A DNA stretch of 64,000 bases from an uncultured Bacteroidales bacterium (GTDB taxonomy: Bacteria > Bacteroidota > Bacteroidia > Bacteroidales > UBA932), in assembly GCA_944325445.1 (NCBI GenBank), contig CALVAG010000008.1:52446-116445 (forward strand). Direction: 5' to 3'. The stretch's first letter is position 1. Each line of letters begins with the position of its first letter. A program made the translations under genes and the position numbers. The notes under the pieces are model-generated. The model searched no databases. It had not been told where the DNA came from and saw nothing but the letters and a program-made list of their open reading frames with translations. Below, in pieces: positions 9,056 to 19,300 of this stretch.

Positions 9056-9832
9056 ATGGCAAAAAGAGAGATAATACTGTTTGTCGCCTTCGCCCTCCTG
9101 TGCCCCGTACTCAAAGCACAGGATAATGTAGCAGAAAGAGATACTACGGCAAAACCGGAGATAGACATATACAAGGAGTTCAGCCTCACATCCTTTGCCG
9201 ATGAAGAGCCACCGAAAATAATCGACTCCGCTACATTGAGACAGCATCTTATAGGGGTAAAATGGGGATACTCACTCTCCAACGTGGCATTCAGCCAGGA
9301 TATTGAACATAAGGCCATAGGCACGACAAGAAATTTCGGACTCTATTATACCTATTATCACTCACTATGGGATAAAATGCCCTATTTCGGATTCCACACC
9401 GGAATAGAGTATAATGAAATCGGATATAATCATATAATCGAAGGAGATCCGGAAGCAGGTACCGCCGATGTCGAAAACAAATATATTTATCAGGCGATAG
9501 AACTGCCTCTCCTCTCCCAGTTCAGGGTGGATTTCTGGAAGATGAGACTCATGATAAACATCGGTCCGTACGGATATTACATTTTCTCTACAGATATGGA
9601 GGGGGGTATTCCCGAAACGACCAACAAACTCGGAATAGGGTTAATGGGAGGATTGGGAATAGCATTCGTATTCAACCCTGTAGAGTTTCATATAGAGGGC
9701 AATTACAAATATACGATGTCGCACTTTTACGATCCCGAAATATATTCTGCCGAGTATTGGGTCTACACCCATTCCAACCAGATAATGTTGAGTTTCGGAA
9801 TCTTTTTCAGATTGGGAGGAGCCGGAAAATGA
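9056..9832 (+). CDS. Outer-membrane beta-barrel protein, PorT-like
   Basis: A 258-residue protein starting with a signal peptide (MAKREIILFVAFALLCPVLKAQ, cleavage after the Ala-Gln region). The body has alternating aromatic strands typical of small barrels (RNFGLYYTYYHSLW, FGFHTGIEYNEIGY, MLINIGPYGYYIFS written by its alternating pattern) and ends in a strand with terminal glycine/aromatic residues (MLSFGIFFRL). The ATG at 9056 lies 4 bp after the previous stop and gives a clean signal peptide; an upstream in-frame start would add about 29 charged residues, so I prefer 9056. The last codon overlaps the ispG start (ATGA). The exact role is unknown. Confidence 0.8.
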   Translation: MAKREIILFVAFALLCPVLKAQDNVAERDTTAKPEIDIYKEFSLTSFADEEPPKIIDSATLRQHLIGVKWGYSLSNVAFSQDIEHKAIGTTRNFGLYYTYYHSLWDKMPYFGFHTGIEYNEIGYNHIIEGDPEAGTADVENKYIYQAIELPLLSQFRVDFWKMRLMINIGPYGYYIFSTDMEGGIPETTNKLGIGLMGGLGIAFVFNPVEFHIEGNYKYTMSHFYDPEIYSAEYWVYTHSNQIMLSFGIFFRLGGAGK

Positions 9833-11175
9833 AAATTATTGAAGCCTGTGCAAAAGGTTTGAGGATAGGGGCGAATGCACCGTTGGCCATACAGACAATG
9901 TGCAATACGGATACAAACGATATCGACAGTTCCGCCGCCCAGATCATGGAAGCTGCAGATGCCGGTGCAGATATGGTAAGACTCACTACCCAGGGAATAA
10001 GAGAGGTTAAATCCCTTGCACAAATCAAGGAGAGAGTCAGAAATGCCGGATATCATCTGCCCCTTGTCGCAGACGTGCATTTCAGTTCGCAAGTCGCAAT
10101 CGAAGCGGCAAAGGTTGCAGACAAGGTAAGAATAAACCCGGGGAACTTCGCAAAAGAGCATACTCTTGCCAAAAAGGCCTTCTCTGAACTCATCTCTGTC
10201 TGCAAGGAACATGGCACGGCAATCAGGATAGGCATAAACCACGGTTCTCTCGGAGAGAGGATCATAAACCTATATGGAGATACCCCTGCCGGTATGGCCA
10301 GAGCAGCCATGGAGTGGCTGAGAATGTGCGTCGAGGAGAATTTTTTCAATGCGGTTGTCTCGTTAAAGGCCAGCAACACCGTAGTGATGGTTACGGCATA
10401 CCGCCTTCTGCTGGAGGAGATGAAAAGGGAAGGTATTCTCTTCCCGCTCCATCTGGGCGTTACGGAGGCAGGTAACGGAGATACCGGCAGAATGAAGTCT
10501 GCAGTAGGCATAGGCGCCCTTCTCTCATGCAATATCGGTGACACGATACGTGTATCCTTAACAGAAAACCCTGTAAATGAAATATATACAGCAAAGATTA
10601 TAAGGGATTATTTTACGGACACAGACTCTCCTGGCCATTATGCCCACGATATGAAAACTGTTGGGGATTATATCTCCAAAGGAGAGATTCCAAAATATGG
10701 GATGCTATGCAACAGCCGTGAAGAATATCTTGTAAAATATGCATTGCTTTTCGGGCCGTTGTTGCTGGACAGGAAGATAGACGACTTCAAAATAGAAGGT
10801 CCGTTTTCAGAAGAAGAGGCTGATTTCAAGGAGAATCTGCTTCAGGCATCACGCAGGAAATTTACCAGACCCGAATATATCGCCTGCCCCGGATGCGGAA
10901 GAACGCTCTACAACCTTGAAGAGGTTTTCAATGAGGTAAAAAGACGTACCTCGCACCTTAAAGGGGTAAAAATAGCAGTGATGGGATGTATAGTGAACGG
11001 CCCCGGGGAAATGGCGGACGCCGACTACGGCTATGTCGGAGAGGGAGCCTCCAAAGTCGCGATATACAGAGGAAAAGAGCCTGTATTGCGCTCCGTCCCG
11101 CAAGAGGAGGCGATAGACAGACTTTTAGATATTATCGAATCCGACAGTAAGGCGGATAAAACAGGCCGGAACTAA
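9829..11175 (+). CDS. ispG: 4-hydroxy-3-methylbut-2-enyl diphosphate synthase IspG (GcpE)
   Basis: Iron-sulfur enzyme of the MEP isoprenoid pathway, converting methylerythritol cyclodiphosphate to HMBPP. A TIM barrel occupies about 1-260 (QTMCNTDTNDI, RINPGNF, IRIGINHGSLGERI). The [4Fe-4S] domain is C-terminal: C353, C356 (CPGCG) and C387 in GCIVNGPGE. Between them is an extra segment of about 80 residues (262-343). At 448 residues the protein is longer than the two-domain E. coli form (about 370) yet much shorter than the three-domain form of about 600 residues usual in Bacteroidetes. The ATG at 9829 overlaps the previous stop and matches the normal N terminus (MKIIEACAKGLRIG). Its end overlaps the convergent nfeD gene by 4 bp. 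Confidence 0.93.
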   Translation: MKIIEACAKGLRIGANAPLAIQTMCNTDTNDIDSSAAQIMEAADAGADMVRLTTQGIREVKSLAQIKERVRNAGYHLPLVADVHFSSQVAIEAAKVADKVRINPGNFAKEHTLAKKAFSELISVCKEHGTAIRIGINHGSLGERIINLYGDTPAGMARAAMEWLRMCVEENFFNAVVSLKASNTVVMVTAYRLLLEEMKREGILFPLHLGVTEAGNGDTGRMKSAVGIGALLSCNIGDTIRVSLTENPVNEIYTAKIIRDYFTDTDSPGHYAHDMKTVGDYISKGEIPKYGMLCNSREEYLVKYALLFGPLLLDRKIDDFKIEGPFSEEEADFKENLLQASRRKFTRPEYIACPGCGRTLYNLEEVFNEVKRRTSHLKGVKIAVMGCIVNGPGEMADADYGYVGEGASKVAIYRGKEPVLRSVPQEEAIDRLLDIIESDSKADKTGRN

Positions 11176-12566
11176 ATGGCATCGCAATAGAGCTGCCCGC
11201 CCCCCGCAGAGGTTACAACTACCTTTTCTCCGCTGTGGGCATAACCGAAATTGATATGGGCCGGATAGAGTTTGCCGTTTATTTCTACCTTTCCGGTAGG
11301 TTTCAAATCCGTGGCGACAATCGCCACCATACCTATGAGAGATTTCAACTCATCGCTTTCGACACCTACAAATCCCTCTTCCGCCTGCAGGTTGTTTTTC
11401 AGTGCCACATGCGCAAATGCTTTCGTTCCGTAGATTTTAGAGGCCAATAGTATGGAGCCGCAAATCGAAACGGCAATACTGACAAGCACAATCGTGAGAG
11501 GCTTTATAATAGGCCTTATGTCGAATGTGCCCTCTACTGTAAACAGATCGTTGTCTACCATGGCAAAAGCGAGGGAGGTTATTATCGCTATTATTCCCGA
11601 AATGCCGGCAATGCCGAACCCCGGCAAAACAAATATCTCCACTACAAGAAGTCCGACACCTATAACAAACAGAAGGATTTCCCAGTTCTGGGCCAGTCCT
11701 TCAAGATAGAGCGGGGCGAAATAGAGCAATGCCCCCGCAATGGCTGCCGCCAATGCAAAACCGACACCGGGGCTCTGCAACTCGAAATAAATGCCGCCGA
11801 TTATCATCATAAGGAAAAGCCCCTGCAAAAAGGGATTCATCAGAAAATAGATCAGGGAGTCCAAAAAGGAGACCTTCTGATAAACGAGAGTGAAAGCGTC
11901 ACTGTCGGATGACTCCATGATTTTTGAAACTATTTCGTCTATGCTTTGCGCTTCTCCCTCGCAAAATCCGTTCGCAATAGCCTCCAATGGCGTAAAGCTC
12001 AATACACTGTCCTGCCCCACCATCGATTCCGCCAACCGGGGATTCCGATGCCATACTTCCACCTTTTTCCCATCCCTCTCGACGAGTTTTTTCCCATGGC
12101 TCTCTGCCGTAGAACGCATCATGGCCCTCATAAACGACTGGTATTTGTCTGGCATTACCTCCCCTTGTCCGTTTACCACGGTGGCGGCTCCTATGGAACT
12201 GCCTTTACTCATATAGATCGAATCGCATGCAATGCTTATAAGCGCTCCCGCAGATGCCGCCTGAATATCTATGAAAGCCACGACAGGGATAGTGCATCTC
12301 AATATGGCGCTTCTTATACTGTCCGCCGCATCTACCGCCCCTCCATACGTATTGATATCCAATATACAATAGTCTGCCACCGCTTCGGCCTCTTTCAATC
12401 CTTTGGAAATTTTCGCAAATGCCGGATTGTCCACATCCTGCCGCAATTCGATAACGTAGAAACTCATTTTTTTCTCCGTCGCGCCGTTATCTGTCCCGGA
12501 GGCAATAAGGGAAGAGCCCGAAATAAGGAATAGCAGAGTAAAAAAGGTGTAAAGGAGTTTTCTCAT
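11172..12566 (-). CDS. NfeD-type membrane serine protease (ClpP-like)
   Basis: A 464-residue long-form NfeD (STOPP) protein: signal peptide (about 1-23), a ClpP/crotonase-fold protease domain facing the periplasm (about 35-225), four or five membrane segments (about 240-375) and a C-terminal OB-fold NfeD domain. The Ser in QAASAGALISIACD and a Lys further on (MRAMMRSTAESHGKK region) fit a Ser-Lys dyad. The family associates with stomatin/SPFH proteins in membrane microdomains; no SPFH gene is adjacent. It lies 10 bp after the LysO C-terminal gene on the same strand and may share its transcript. Confidence 0.88.
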   Translation of the reverse strand: MRKLLYTFFTLLFLISGSSLIASGTDNGATEKKMSFYVIELRQDVDNPAFAKISKGLKEAEAVADYCILDINTYGGAVDAADSIRSAILRCTIPVVAFIDIQAASAGALISIACDSIYMSKGSSIGAATVVNGQGEVMPDKYQSFMRAMMRSTAESHGKKLVERDGKKVEVWHRNPRLAESMVGQDSVLSFTPLEAIANGFCEGEAQSIDEIVSKIMESSDSDAFTLVYQKVSFLDSLIYFLMNPFLQGLFLMMIIGGIYFELQSPGVGFALAAAIAGALLYFAPLYLEGLAQNWEILLFVIGVGLLVVEIFVLPGFGIAGISGIIAIITSLAFAMVDNDLFTVEGTFDIRPIIKPLTIVLVSIAVSICGSILLASKIYGTKAFAHVALKNNLQAEEGFVGVESDELKSLIGMVAIVATDLKPTGKVEINGKLYPAHINFGYAHSGEKVVVTSAGGGQLYCDAI

Positions 12567-12576
12567 AATATCGCGG

Positions 12577-13209
12577 TTACATCAATGAGAAAAAGAGTGT
12601 CAGATATACAGGTACCGAAAAATCGACCACCGCGCCATGCAGAATAGAAAGAGGTACATACTGGTTGCCTGCATATCTTTGAATAATGGGCAGGGTCGTG
12701 TCTGCGGTCGTAGCCCCCCCTGACGAGATAGGGGCGAAATTCTTGAACCATTTCACCATCACCGGTGCGAAAGCTATAGTGATAAGTTCTCTCAATATAT
12801 TGGAAGCCAGGGCAATTGTTCCTAATTCAGCTCCTCTGACCTCATTTATAAGGATACTTGAAAGCGAGTAATAGCCGAATCCGGCGCTTACAGAGAGGGT
12901 ATCCAGCAGGGAGAGATCCGGCGTAACGCTTAATTTCCATAAAACCTGTATTGCGCAATATGCCGCAAGCGCTCCGACAAAGGTCCCTATCATCGTGGCA
13001 AAGGGTAAAAAGAGCGTTGAGAGAGGCTGTTTTTTTATAAGTTTAAGCGTCTGCTCATCTTTCCCCAAATTGAAACCTACAAGGAACATAAGCAGATAAA
13101 GCACATATTTGCTTATTGTGGAAATATCCAGATCTGCAGGGATGACTCCGGTCAGAGCCAGGACAAGGCCTACTATAAATGAGCCGAGTATGATAAGTAT
13201 GTCACGCAT
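12577..13209 (-). CDS. lysO: LysO-family lysine exporter, C-terminal subunit
   Basis: A 210-residue membrane protein matching the C-terminal two-thirds of the LysO (YbjE, DUF340) exporter, with about six hydrophobic segments and the conserved stretches SAGFGYYSLSSILI and PISSGGATTADTTLP. LysO exports lysine across the inner membrane. Here the exporter is divided over two genes that overlap by 8 bp; this one supplies the larger part. Both parts are intact in frame, so the split seems to be the natural two-gene form rather than a frameshift. Its presence in a lysine-fermenting organism suggests control of internal lysine, an inference. Confidence 0.82.
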   Translation of the reverse strand: MRDILIILGSFIVGLVLALTGVIPADLDISTISKYVLYLLMFLVGFNLGKDEQTLKLIKKQPLSTLFLPFATMIGTFVGALAAYCAIQVLWKLSVTPDLSLLDTLSVSAGFGYYSLSSILINEVRGAELGTIALASNILRELITIAFAPVMVKWFKNFAPISSGGATTADTTLPIIQRYAGNQYVPLSILHGAVVDFSVPVYLTLFFSLM

Positions 13210-13480
13210 TCTTCTCCCTCCTTTCTACAGTCATTCTGTAAAACAGATAGGCCGCTACGCAGCTGCCCAGAACGCTCAGCAGGGAGATTACGATAGCTGA
13301 AACCCCCAGTCTGGCAAATTGTGAAATCAGTTTGTCGTTAAGCCCGAGCTCCAGGCCCAATACAAAGAGCAGCAGGGATATTACAGCCATTATATAGGGC
13401 GAGAGCGAAAACCTGACCCTTTTTCTGAAGAGGCGCCCTACGAATATCCCCACAATCATAAGTGACAATGCAATAAACAT
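13202..13480 (-). CDS. LysO-family lysine exporter, N-terminal subunit (DUF340-like)
   Basis: A 92-residue protein with three hydrophobic segments (2-15, 27-45, 55-80), corresponding to the N-terminal part of single-chain LysO. It overlaps the start of the larger LysO gene by 8 bp, so translation is probably coupled and the two chains should form one transporter. It is the first gene of the minus-strand unit that continues to nfeD. The region upstream is shared with the divergent C69 dipeptidase gene; no convincing TAnnTTTG box was found for this direction. Confidence 0.75.
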   Translation of the reverse strand: MFIALSLMIVGIFVGRLFRKRVRFSLSPYIMAVISLLLFVLGLELGLNDKLISQFARLGVSAIVISLLSVLGSCVAAYLFYRMTVERREKNA

Positions 13481-13586
13481 ACATCTATTTTTTCGGCGAA
13501 TATACTGCTAAATTTTTAATACGGGATTAACTTTTTATTTCTACCTTTATAGTTAAATATCATTAATCAAAATTATACCACACACA

Positions 13587-15224
13587 ATGAAACTCAAACC
13601 GGTTATATTGGCAACCATTTTCGCATTCGTTGCCCTGTCGCTTCATGCGCAATCATATCCCTTCAATCCCTATGATGAAGATTATTCGCAAAGCTGCACC
13701 TCCATCATGGTCGGCAGGCTTGCCAGCACGGACGGGTCGGTAATGACGTCACATACCTGCGATTCGAACTACAGGACCTGGCTTACAATCGAAAAGCGGA
13801 AGAAATACGGTGCAGGCCAGACCGAACCCGTATATTGGGGAAGGCTTCACACAGAAGAACCGTTCGATGTCCGCAATCTGACCAAAAAGGGAGAAATACC
13901 TGCAATGGAGGGAGAAACATACTCTTTCCTGAATGTGGCTTATCCCTGTCTCAATGAAAAGCAACTGGCGATTGGAGAGACTACGACAGAGGGCAAATCC
14001 GAACTGAGAAATGCAGACGGCCTCTTTTTGATTGAAGAACTGGAGCGCATAGCTCTCGAAAGGTGTTCCACTGCACGTGATGCAATAAAACTGATTGGAG
14101 CCCTTGCCGAAGAGTATGGATACGGGGACTACGGGGAGTGCCTTACCATTGCAGATAAAAACGAGGTCTGGCATTTCGAGATTTATGGTACCGGAGAGGT
14201 CAGGAAAGGCTCCCGTTTCACAAAGCCCGGAGCGTTATGGGCTGCACAGCGGATTCCTGATGACCATGTGGGGATATCGGCCAATATACCCAGAATCGGT
14301 GTGATAGATTTCAATAATCCCGACTACTTCCTGTACGGCTCCACCCTTAAGGAGCGTACAAAGGAGATGGGATTGTGGGACGGCAAAGGCGAATTCAAAT
14401 TCTATAAAATGGTTTCGGACAGCAAACCCTTCAGCATAAGGGAGTACTTCGTCCTGAACAAACTTGCCCCGTCGTTAAATTTAAAATATGATGCGGAGGA
14501 GCTGCCGTTTTCGGTAAAACCGGATAAAAAAGTCTCTCCGGAGGATATGTTCGCCTTATACCGCGAAACCTATGACGGGACAGAATTCGACCAGGTAAAG
14601 AATCTTTATGTGGAGGTAGACAGGAGAGTCAAGATATCCGATGGCGTATATAAAGATTATAAAGATACGATTTGCCCGGTATCGACCTTTATGCCCAATG
14701 ATCTGAGGGCGCTTTTCAATAAAATTCAGGATGGCGTGGCGCCGAGATACAGGACCATAGCCGCCATACAGTGTTCATACTCGCATATTATCCAGCTCAG
14801 GAACTGGCTTCCCGACGAAGTCGGCGGAATAGCCTATTTCGCATTCGACAACCCTGCCCAGACTCCAAGAATTCCCATATATTGCGGAGAGACGGAGCTG
14901 CCGGACGGATTCGATGTCTGCGGCCAGCACCGCTACAGAGAGGATGCTGCGATATGGTCATACAGGGAGACGAACCGCATTGCCACGATAAACTGGCACA
15001 AGACACGCCATCTGCTTGAGCCGTTGGTACTGGACTATCAAAAAGTAATGATGAAAGAGTGCAGGGAAATAGAAAAAAAGGCCGCTGACCTTATAAAAGA
15101 AGGGAAAAAGGATGAAGCCGTAAAGATGCTGAATGAATTTACCGAATTTTTTGAATCATCTACAAGAAACAGTTGGAAAACGTTAAAGGGCGAGCTCTGG
15201 ACGATTTTTGCAAGAAGCATGTAA
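13587..15224 (+). CDS. C69-family dipeptidase (Ntn hydrolase)
   Basis: A 545-residue secreted peptidase of family C69/U34. A signal peptide covers residues 1-21 (ends SLHAQ). The putative nucleophile is the cysteine in SCTSIMVGRLASTDGS (about residue 36), which in the family becomes the new N terminus after autoprocessing. The conserved blocks TSHTCDSN, ETTTEG and DKNEVWHFEIYGTG are present. Such enzymes hydrolyse dipeptides, here in the periplasm, which fits an amino-acid-fermenting lifestyle. A weak -7-like box (TACCTTTA, 13542) lies 45 bp upstream. The gene stands alone between lysO and carA. Confidence 0.88.
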   Translation: MKLKPVILATIFAFVALSLHAQSYPFNPYDEDYSQSCTSIMVGRLASTDGSVMTSHTCDSNYRTWLTIEKRKKYGAGQTEPVYWGRLHTEEPFDVRNLTKKGEIPAMEGETYSFLNVAYPCLNEKQLAIGETTTEGKSELRNADGLFLIEELERIALERCSTARDAIKLIGALAEEYGYGDYGECLTIADKNEVWHFEIYGTGEVRKGSRFTKPGALWAAQRIPDDHVGISANIPRIGVIDFNNPDYFLYGSTLKERTKEMGLWDGKGEFKFYKMVSDSKPFSIREYFVLNKLAPSLNLKYDAEELPFSVKPDKKVSPEDMFALYRETYDGTEFDQVKNLYVEVDRRVKISDGVYKDYKDTICPVSTFMPNDLRALFNKIQDGVAPRYRTIAAIQCSYSHIIQLRNWLPDEVGGIAYFAFDNPAQTPRIPIYCGETELPDGFDVCGQHRYREDAAIWSYRETNRIATINWHKTRHLLEPLVLDYQKVMMKECREIEKKAADLIKEGKKDEAVKMLNEFTEFFESSTRNSWKTLKGELWTIFARSM

Positions 15225-15229
15225 AAGAT

Positions 15230-15261
15230 ATTGCAATAAAATCAAATTCTGATTAACTTCG
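15230..15261 (+). promoter_or_regulatory. Putative carAB promoter
   Basis: ATTG at 15230-15233 and TAACTTCG at 15254-15261, 20 bp apart, approximate the Bacteroidetes -33 TTTG and -7 TAnnTTTG elements, about 30 bp before the carA start. Each box has one mismatch to consensus. No clear operator or attenuator was seen in the short leader. Confidence 0.4.
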
Positions 15262-15290
15262 CCTGATTTTGATAACACCATTTCAGAAAG

Positions 15291-16364
15291 ATGCAATCAT
15301 TAAAAAAATCTAAGCTAATTTTAGAAAACGGCCTTGAATTTCACGGCTATTCTTTTGGTTACGACAATGTCGCAAGCGGAGAGGTAGTCTTCAGCACTGC
15401 CATGGTCGGCTATCCTGAAAGTCTGACGGACCCCTCCTACTCCGGCCAGATTCTGTGTATTACCTATCCCAGCATAGGAAACTACGGGGTTATGAACGAT
15501 GCCGATGAAAACGGCATCTCAAAATACTTCGAATCGGATAAAATTCATATCCGGGCGCTGATCATTACAGACTACTCATATGACTACAGCCATTGGAACG
15601 CTGCAAAAAGTCTGGACCAGTGGATGAAAGAGGAAAAGGTCCCGGGATTGTTCGGAATAGATACCAGGGCTCTTACAAAAGTGTTGAGAGAACAAGGCGC
15701 CATGCTCGGAAAGATTGTACCGGAAGGGTTCAGTGCGGATTTCGAGGCATACGACCCCAACAAGGAGAATCAGGTAGACATTGTAAGCTGCAAGGAGATC
15801 ATACATTACGGCAATGGCCCCAAAAAGGTGATTTTGCTTGATTGCGGAGTGAAAAACAATATATTGAGGTGTTTGACAAGGCGTAACATAGAATTGATAC
15901 GCGTTCCATGGAATTACGACTTCAATCAGCTGGAATACGACGGGCTGTTCATTTCAAACGGGCCGGGCAATCCGGAATTCTGTACGGAAGCCGTAGAGCA
16001 TATTAAGGTGGCGATGGAAAAGGGGAAACCCATATGCGGAATATGTATGGGCAACCAGCTTCTCTCCAAAGCGGCGGGCGCAAGCACATTCAAACTCAAA
16101 TATGGCCACAGAAGCCATAACCAGCCTGTAAGAATGGTCGGATCTTCAAAATGCTTCATCACCTCCCAAAATCACGGATATGCTGTAGACTGCTCTACGT
16201 TGGGAAGCGACTGGGAGGAGTTTTTCGTAAACATGAACGACGGCACAAACGAGGGGATAAGGCACAAGAGCAAACCGTTCTTCTCTGCGCAGTTCCACCC
16301 GGAAGCTGCAAGCGGCCCCACGGATACCGAATTTTTATTTGATGATTTTATAAAACTGTTGTAA
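15291..16364 (+). CDS. carA: Carbamoyl-phosphate synthase small subunit (glutaminase)
   Basis: A 357-residue glutamine amidotransferase subunit that releases ammonia for carbamoyl phosphate, feeding pyrimidine and arginine synthesis. The N-terminal CPSase small-chain domain (about 1-150: VVFSTAMVGYPESLTDPSYSG) is followed by a class-I GATase. The nucleophile elbow is CGICMGNQ, with Cys in the middle; the His-Glu pair is in AQFHPEAASGP. It is followed 11 bp later by carB, so the two form the usual operon. Pyrimidine genes other than pyrD at 52757 are not in the window. Confidence 0.95.
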   Translation: MQSLKKSKLILENGLEFHGYSFGYDNVASGEVVFSTAMVGYPESLTDPSYSGQILCITYPSIGNYGVMNDADENGISKYFESDKIHIRALIITDYSYDYSHWNAAKSLDQWMKEEKVPGLFGIDTRALTKVLREQGAMLGKIVPEGFSADFEAYDPNKENQVDIVSCKEIIHYGNGPKKVILLDCGVKNNILRCLTRRNIELIRVPWNYDFNQLEYDGLFISNGPGNPEFCTEAVEHIKVAMEKGKPICGICMGNQLLSKAAGASTFKLKYGHRSHNQPVRMVGSSKCFITSQNHGYAVDCSTLGSDWEEFFVNMNDGTNEGIRHKSKPFFSAQFHPEAASGPTDTEFLFDDFIKLL

Positions 16365-16375
16365 TACCGATACGA

Positions 16376-19300
16376 ATGGAAAAAATAGAAAAAGTTCTTC
16401 TGTTAGGTTCCGGCGCACTTAAAATCGGCGAAGCCGGAGAGTTCGACTATTCAGGTTCCCAAGCGCTTAAAGCCATGAGGGAAGAGGGTATAAAGAGTGT
16501 TCTTATAAACCCTAACATTGCAACAGTCCAGACATCGGAAGGGGTTGCAGACAAAATATACTTCTTGCCCGTCACCCCCTATTTTGTAGAACAGGTGATT
16601 AAAAAAGAGAGGCCGCAAGGCATCCTGCTGGCATTCGGCGGCCAGACAGCTCTCAACTGCGGAGTCGAACTTTACCGCAGCGGAGTTCTGGAAAAATATA
16701 ATGTAAAGGTGCTCGGCACACCCGTACAGGCCATCATGGATACCGAAGACCGGGAATTATTCGTAAAGAAACTCGATGAAATAAATGTAAAGACTATCAA
16801 GAGCCACGCCGTCGAGAATACCGAAGATGCAAAGAAAGCGGCTGCAGAGTTGGGATATCCCGTAATATTGAGGGCAGCCTATGCACTCGGAGGTCTTGGC
16901 AGCGGATTTTGCAATAACGAAGAGGAGCTCGAAAAACTGTCCCAAAAGGCCTTTACGTTTTCTCCGCAGGTTCTGGTGGAGAAATCCCTTAAAGGATGGA
17001 AAGAGATTGAATACGAAATAGTGAGAGACAGATACAACAACTGTATCGCCGTCTGCAATATGGAAAATTTCGACCCTCTTGGAATACACACCGGGGAGAG
17101 TATTGTCGTAGCTCCGTCGCAGACCCTCACCAATGACGAGTACCACAAACTGCGCGAAATTGCGATAAAGATTGTAAGACATGTGGGAATCGTAGGCGAG
17201 TGCAACGTGCAATATGCCTTTGACCCCGAATCCGAAGATTATCGCGTAATAGAGGTCAATGCCCGTCTGAGCCGTTCTTCTGCCCTGGCATCGAAAGCTA
17301 CCGGATATCCGCTTGCTTTCGTAGCGGCGAAACTCGGTTTGGGTTACGGACTGTTCGAACTGAAAAACTCGGTAACGAAAAACACTCCCGCCTTTTTCGA
17401 GCCTGCACTCGACTATATTGTCTGCAAGATTCCCCGTTGGGACCTCTCCAAGTTCCACGGTGTAAGCCGCGAAATCGGCAGCAGCATGAAGAGCGTCGGC
17501 GAAGTGATGGCAATAGGACGCACCTTTGAAGAGGCCATCCAAAAGGGATTGCGTATGATAGGTCAGGGAGCGCACGGTTTCGTCGCCAACAAGGAGATAA
17601 AGGTCGAAGATATAGACAAGGCGCTCAAAGAGCCCACCGACAACCGTATATTCGTCATATCCAAGGCATTCAAGGCCGGATATACAATAGACCAGATACA
17701 CGACCTTACAAAAATAGACAAATGGTTCCTGTACAAATTGTATAATATAATTCTCACTGACAGGGAATTATACGCACTCGACAGCGAGACCGAACTCACC
17801 GAAGAACTGCTCAGGAAGGCAAAATGCCAGGGATTCTCGGATTTCCAGATAGGCCGCCTCATATTCAAGGACAAACTGGATATAGACGATGCAATGGCCA
17901 AAATACGCAGGTACCGCAAATTCCTGAATGTAATACCTGTAGTAAAACAAATAGATACACTTGCTGCGGAATTCCCCGCTCAGACGAACTATCTCTACCT
18001 TACTTATAACGGAACGGAAAATGACGTCGAATACAAGGGAGATAAAAAATCCATTATAGTACTCGGCTCCGGCGCATACAGAATAGGAAGTTCCGTAGAA
18101 TTCGACTGGTGCAGCGTCAATGCCCTCAAAACCATCCAGAATTGCGGGTGGCGAGGCGTTATGATAAACTATAACCCCGAAACGGTATCCACCGATTACG
18201 ACATGTGCGACCGCCTTTACTTCGATGAGCTCACATTCGAGCGCGTAATGGATATCTATGAGCTCGAAAATCCTCACGGAGTCGTAGTATCTGTAGGAGG
18301 CCAGATTCCGAATAATCTGGCGCTCAGGTTAGATGAGGCTCAAGTTCCTATACTTGGAACCTCTGCGATGTCTATAGACAATGCAGAGGACCGGAACCGC
18401 TTCTCCTCTACCCTCGACAAACTGGAGATAGACCAGCCGCGCTGGAAAGAGCTTACGACTATGAGCGAAGTCTATGATTTTGTAGACAATGTAGGATTCC
18501 CTGTCCTGGTGCGCCCTTCATATGTACTTTCAGGCGCTGCAATGAATGTCTGCTCAAACAAGAACGAGTTGGAGCAATTCCTGAAACTTGCGGCAAATGT
18601 TTCAAAGAAACATCCTGTTGTGGTAAGCGAATTCATACAGAATGCAAAAGAGATCGAGTTCGATGCGGTAGCATGCAAAGGGGAGATAATGGCATATGCG
18701 ATATCGGAACATATCGAGTTTGCAGGTGTCCATTCCGGAGATGCGACCATACAGTTCCCTCCGCAAAAACTTTATGTGGAAACGGCACGCAGAATCAAGA
18801 AGATTTCACGTAAAATCGCCGATGCCCTGCAGATTTCCGGACCGTTCAACATCCAGTTCCTTGCAAAAGAGAACGATATAAAGGTCATAGAGTGCAACCT
18901 CAGAGCATCGAGGAGTTTCCCGTTTGTTTCAAAGGTACTCAAGATAAATTTCATAGACCTTGCGACCAGAATCATGATAGGCGAACCTGTCACCAAACCC
19001 AACAAGAGCGCTTTCGATCTGGATTATGTAGGTGTAAAGGCATCGCAGTTCTCGTTCTCGAGACTTCAGAAGGCAGATCCGGTATTGGGAGTAGATATGG
19101 CCTCTACCGGAGAGGTAGGGTGTCTGGGAGATGACAGCAACGAGGCAATTCTTACAGCCATGCTCTCTGTAGGATACAAGGTCCCCGAAAAGAATATACT
19201 TCTTTCGACCGGCGATGCGAAACAAAAGGCAGAACTGCTTGGCGCAGCAAAGAAACTGGCCGACAACGGTTACAGCCTCTATGCAACCGGCGGTTCATAC

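Noticed and set aside
8431..9324. A 297-codon minus-strand open frame
   Set aside because: Antisense to the Ig-like lipoprotein and barrel genes, which have signal peptides and operon spacing; no family resemblance.
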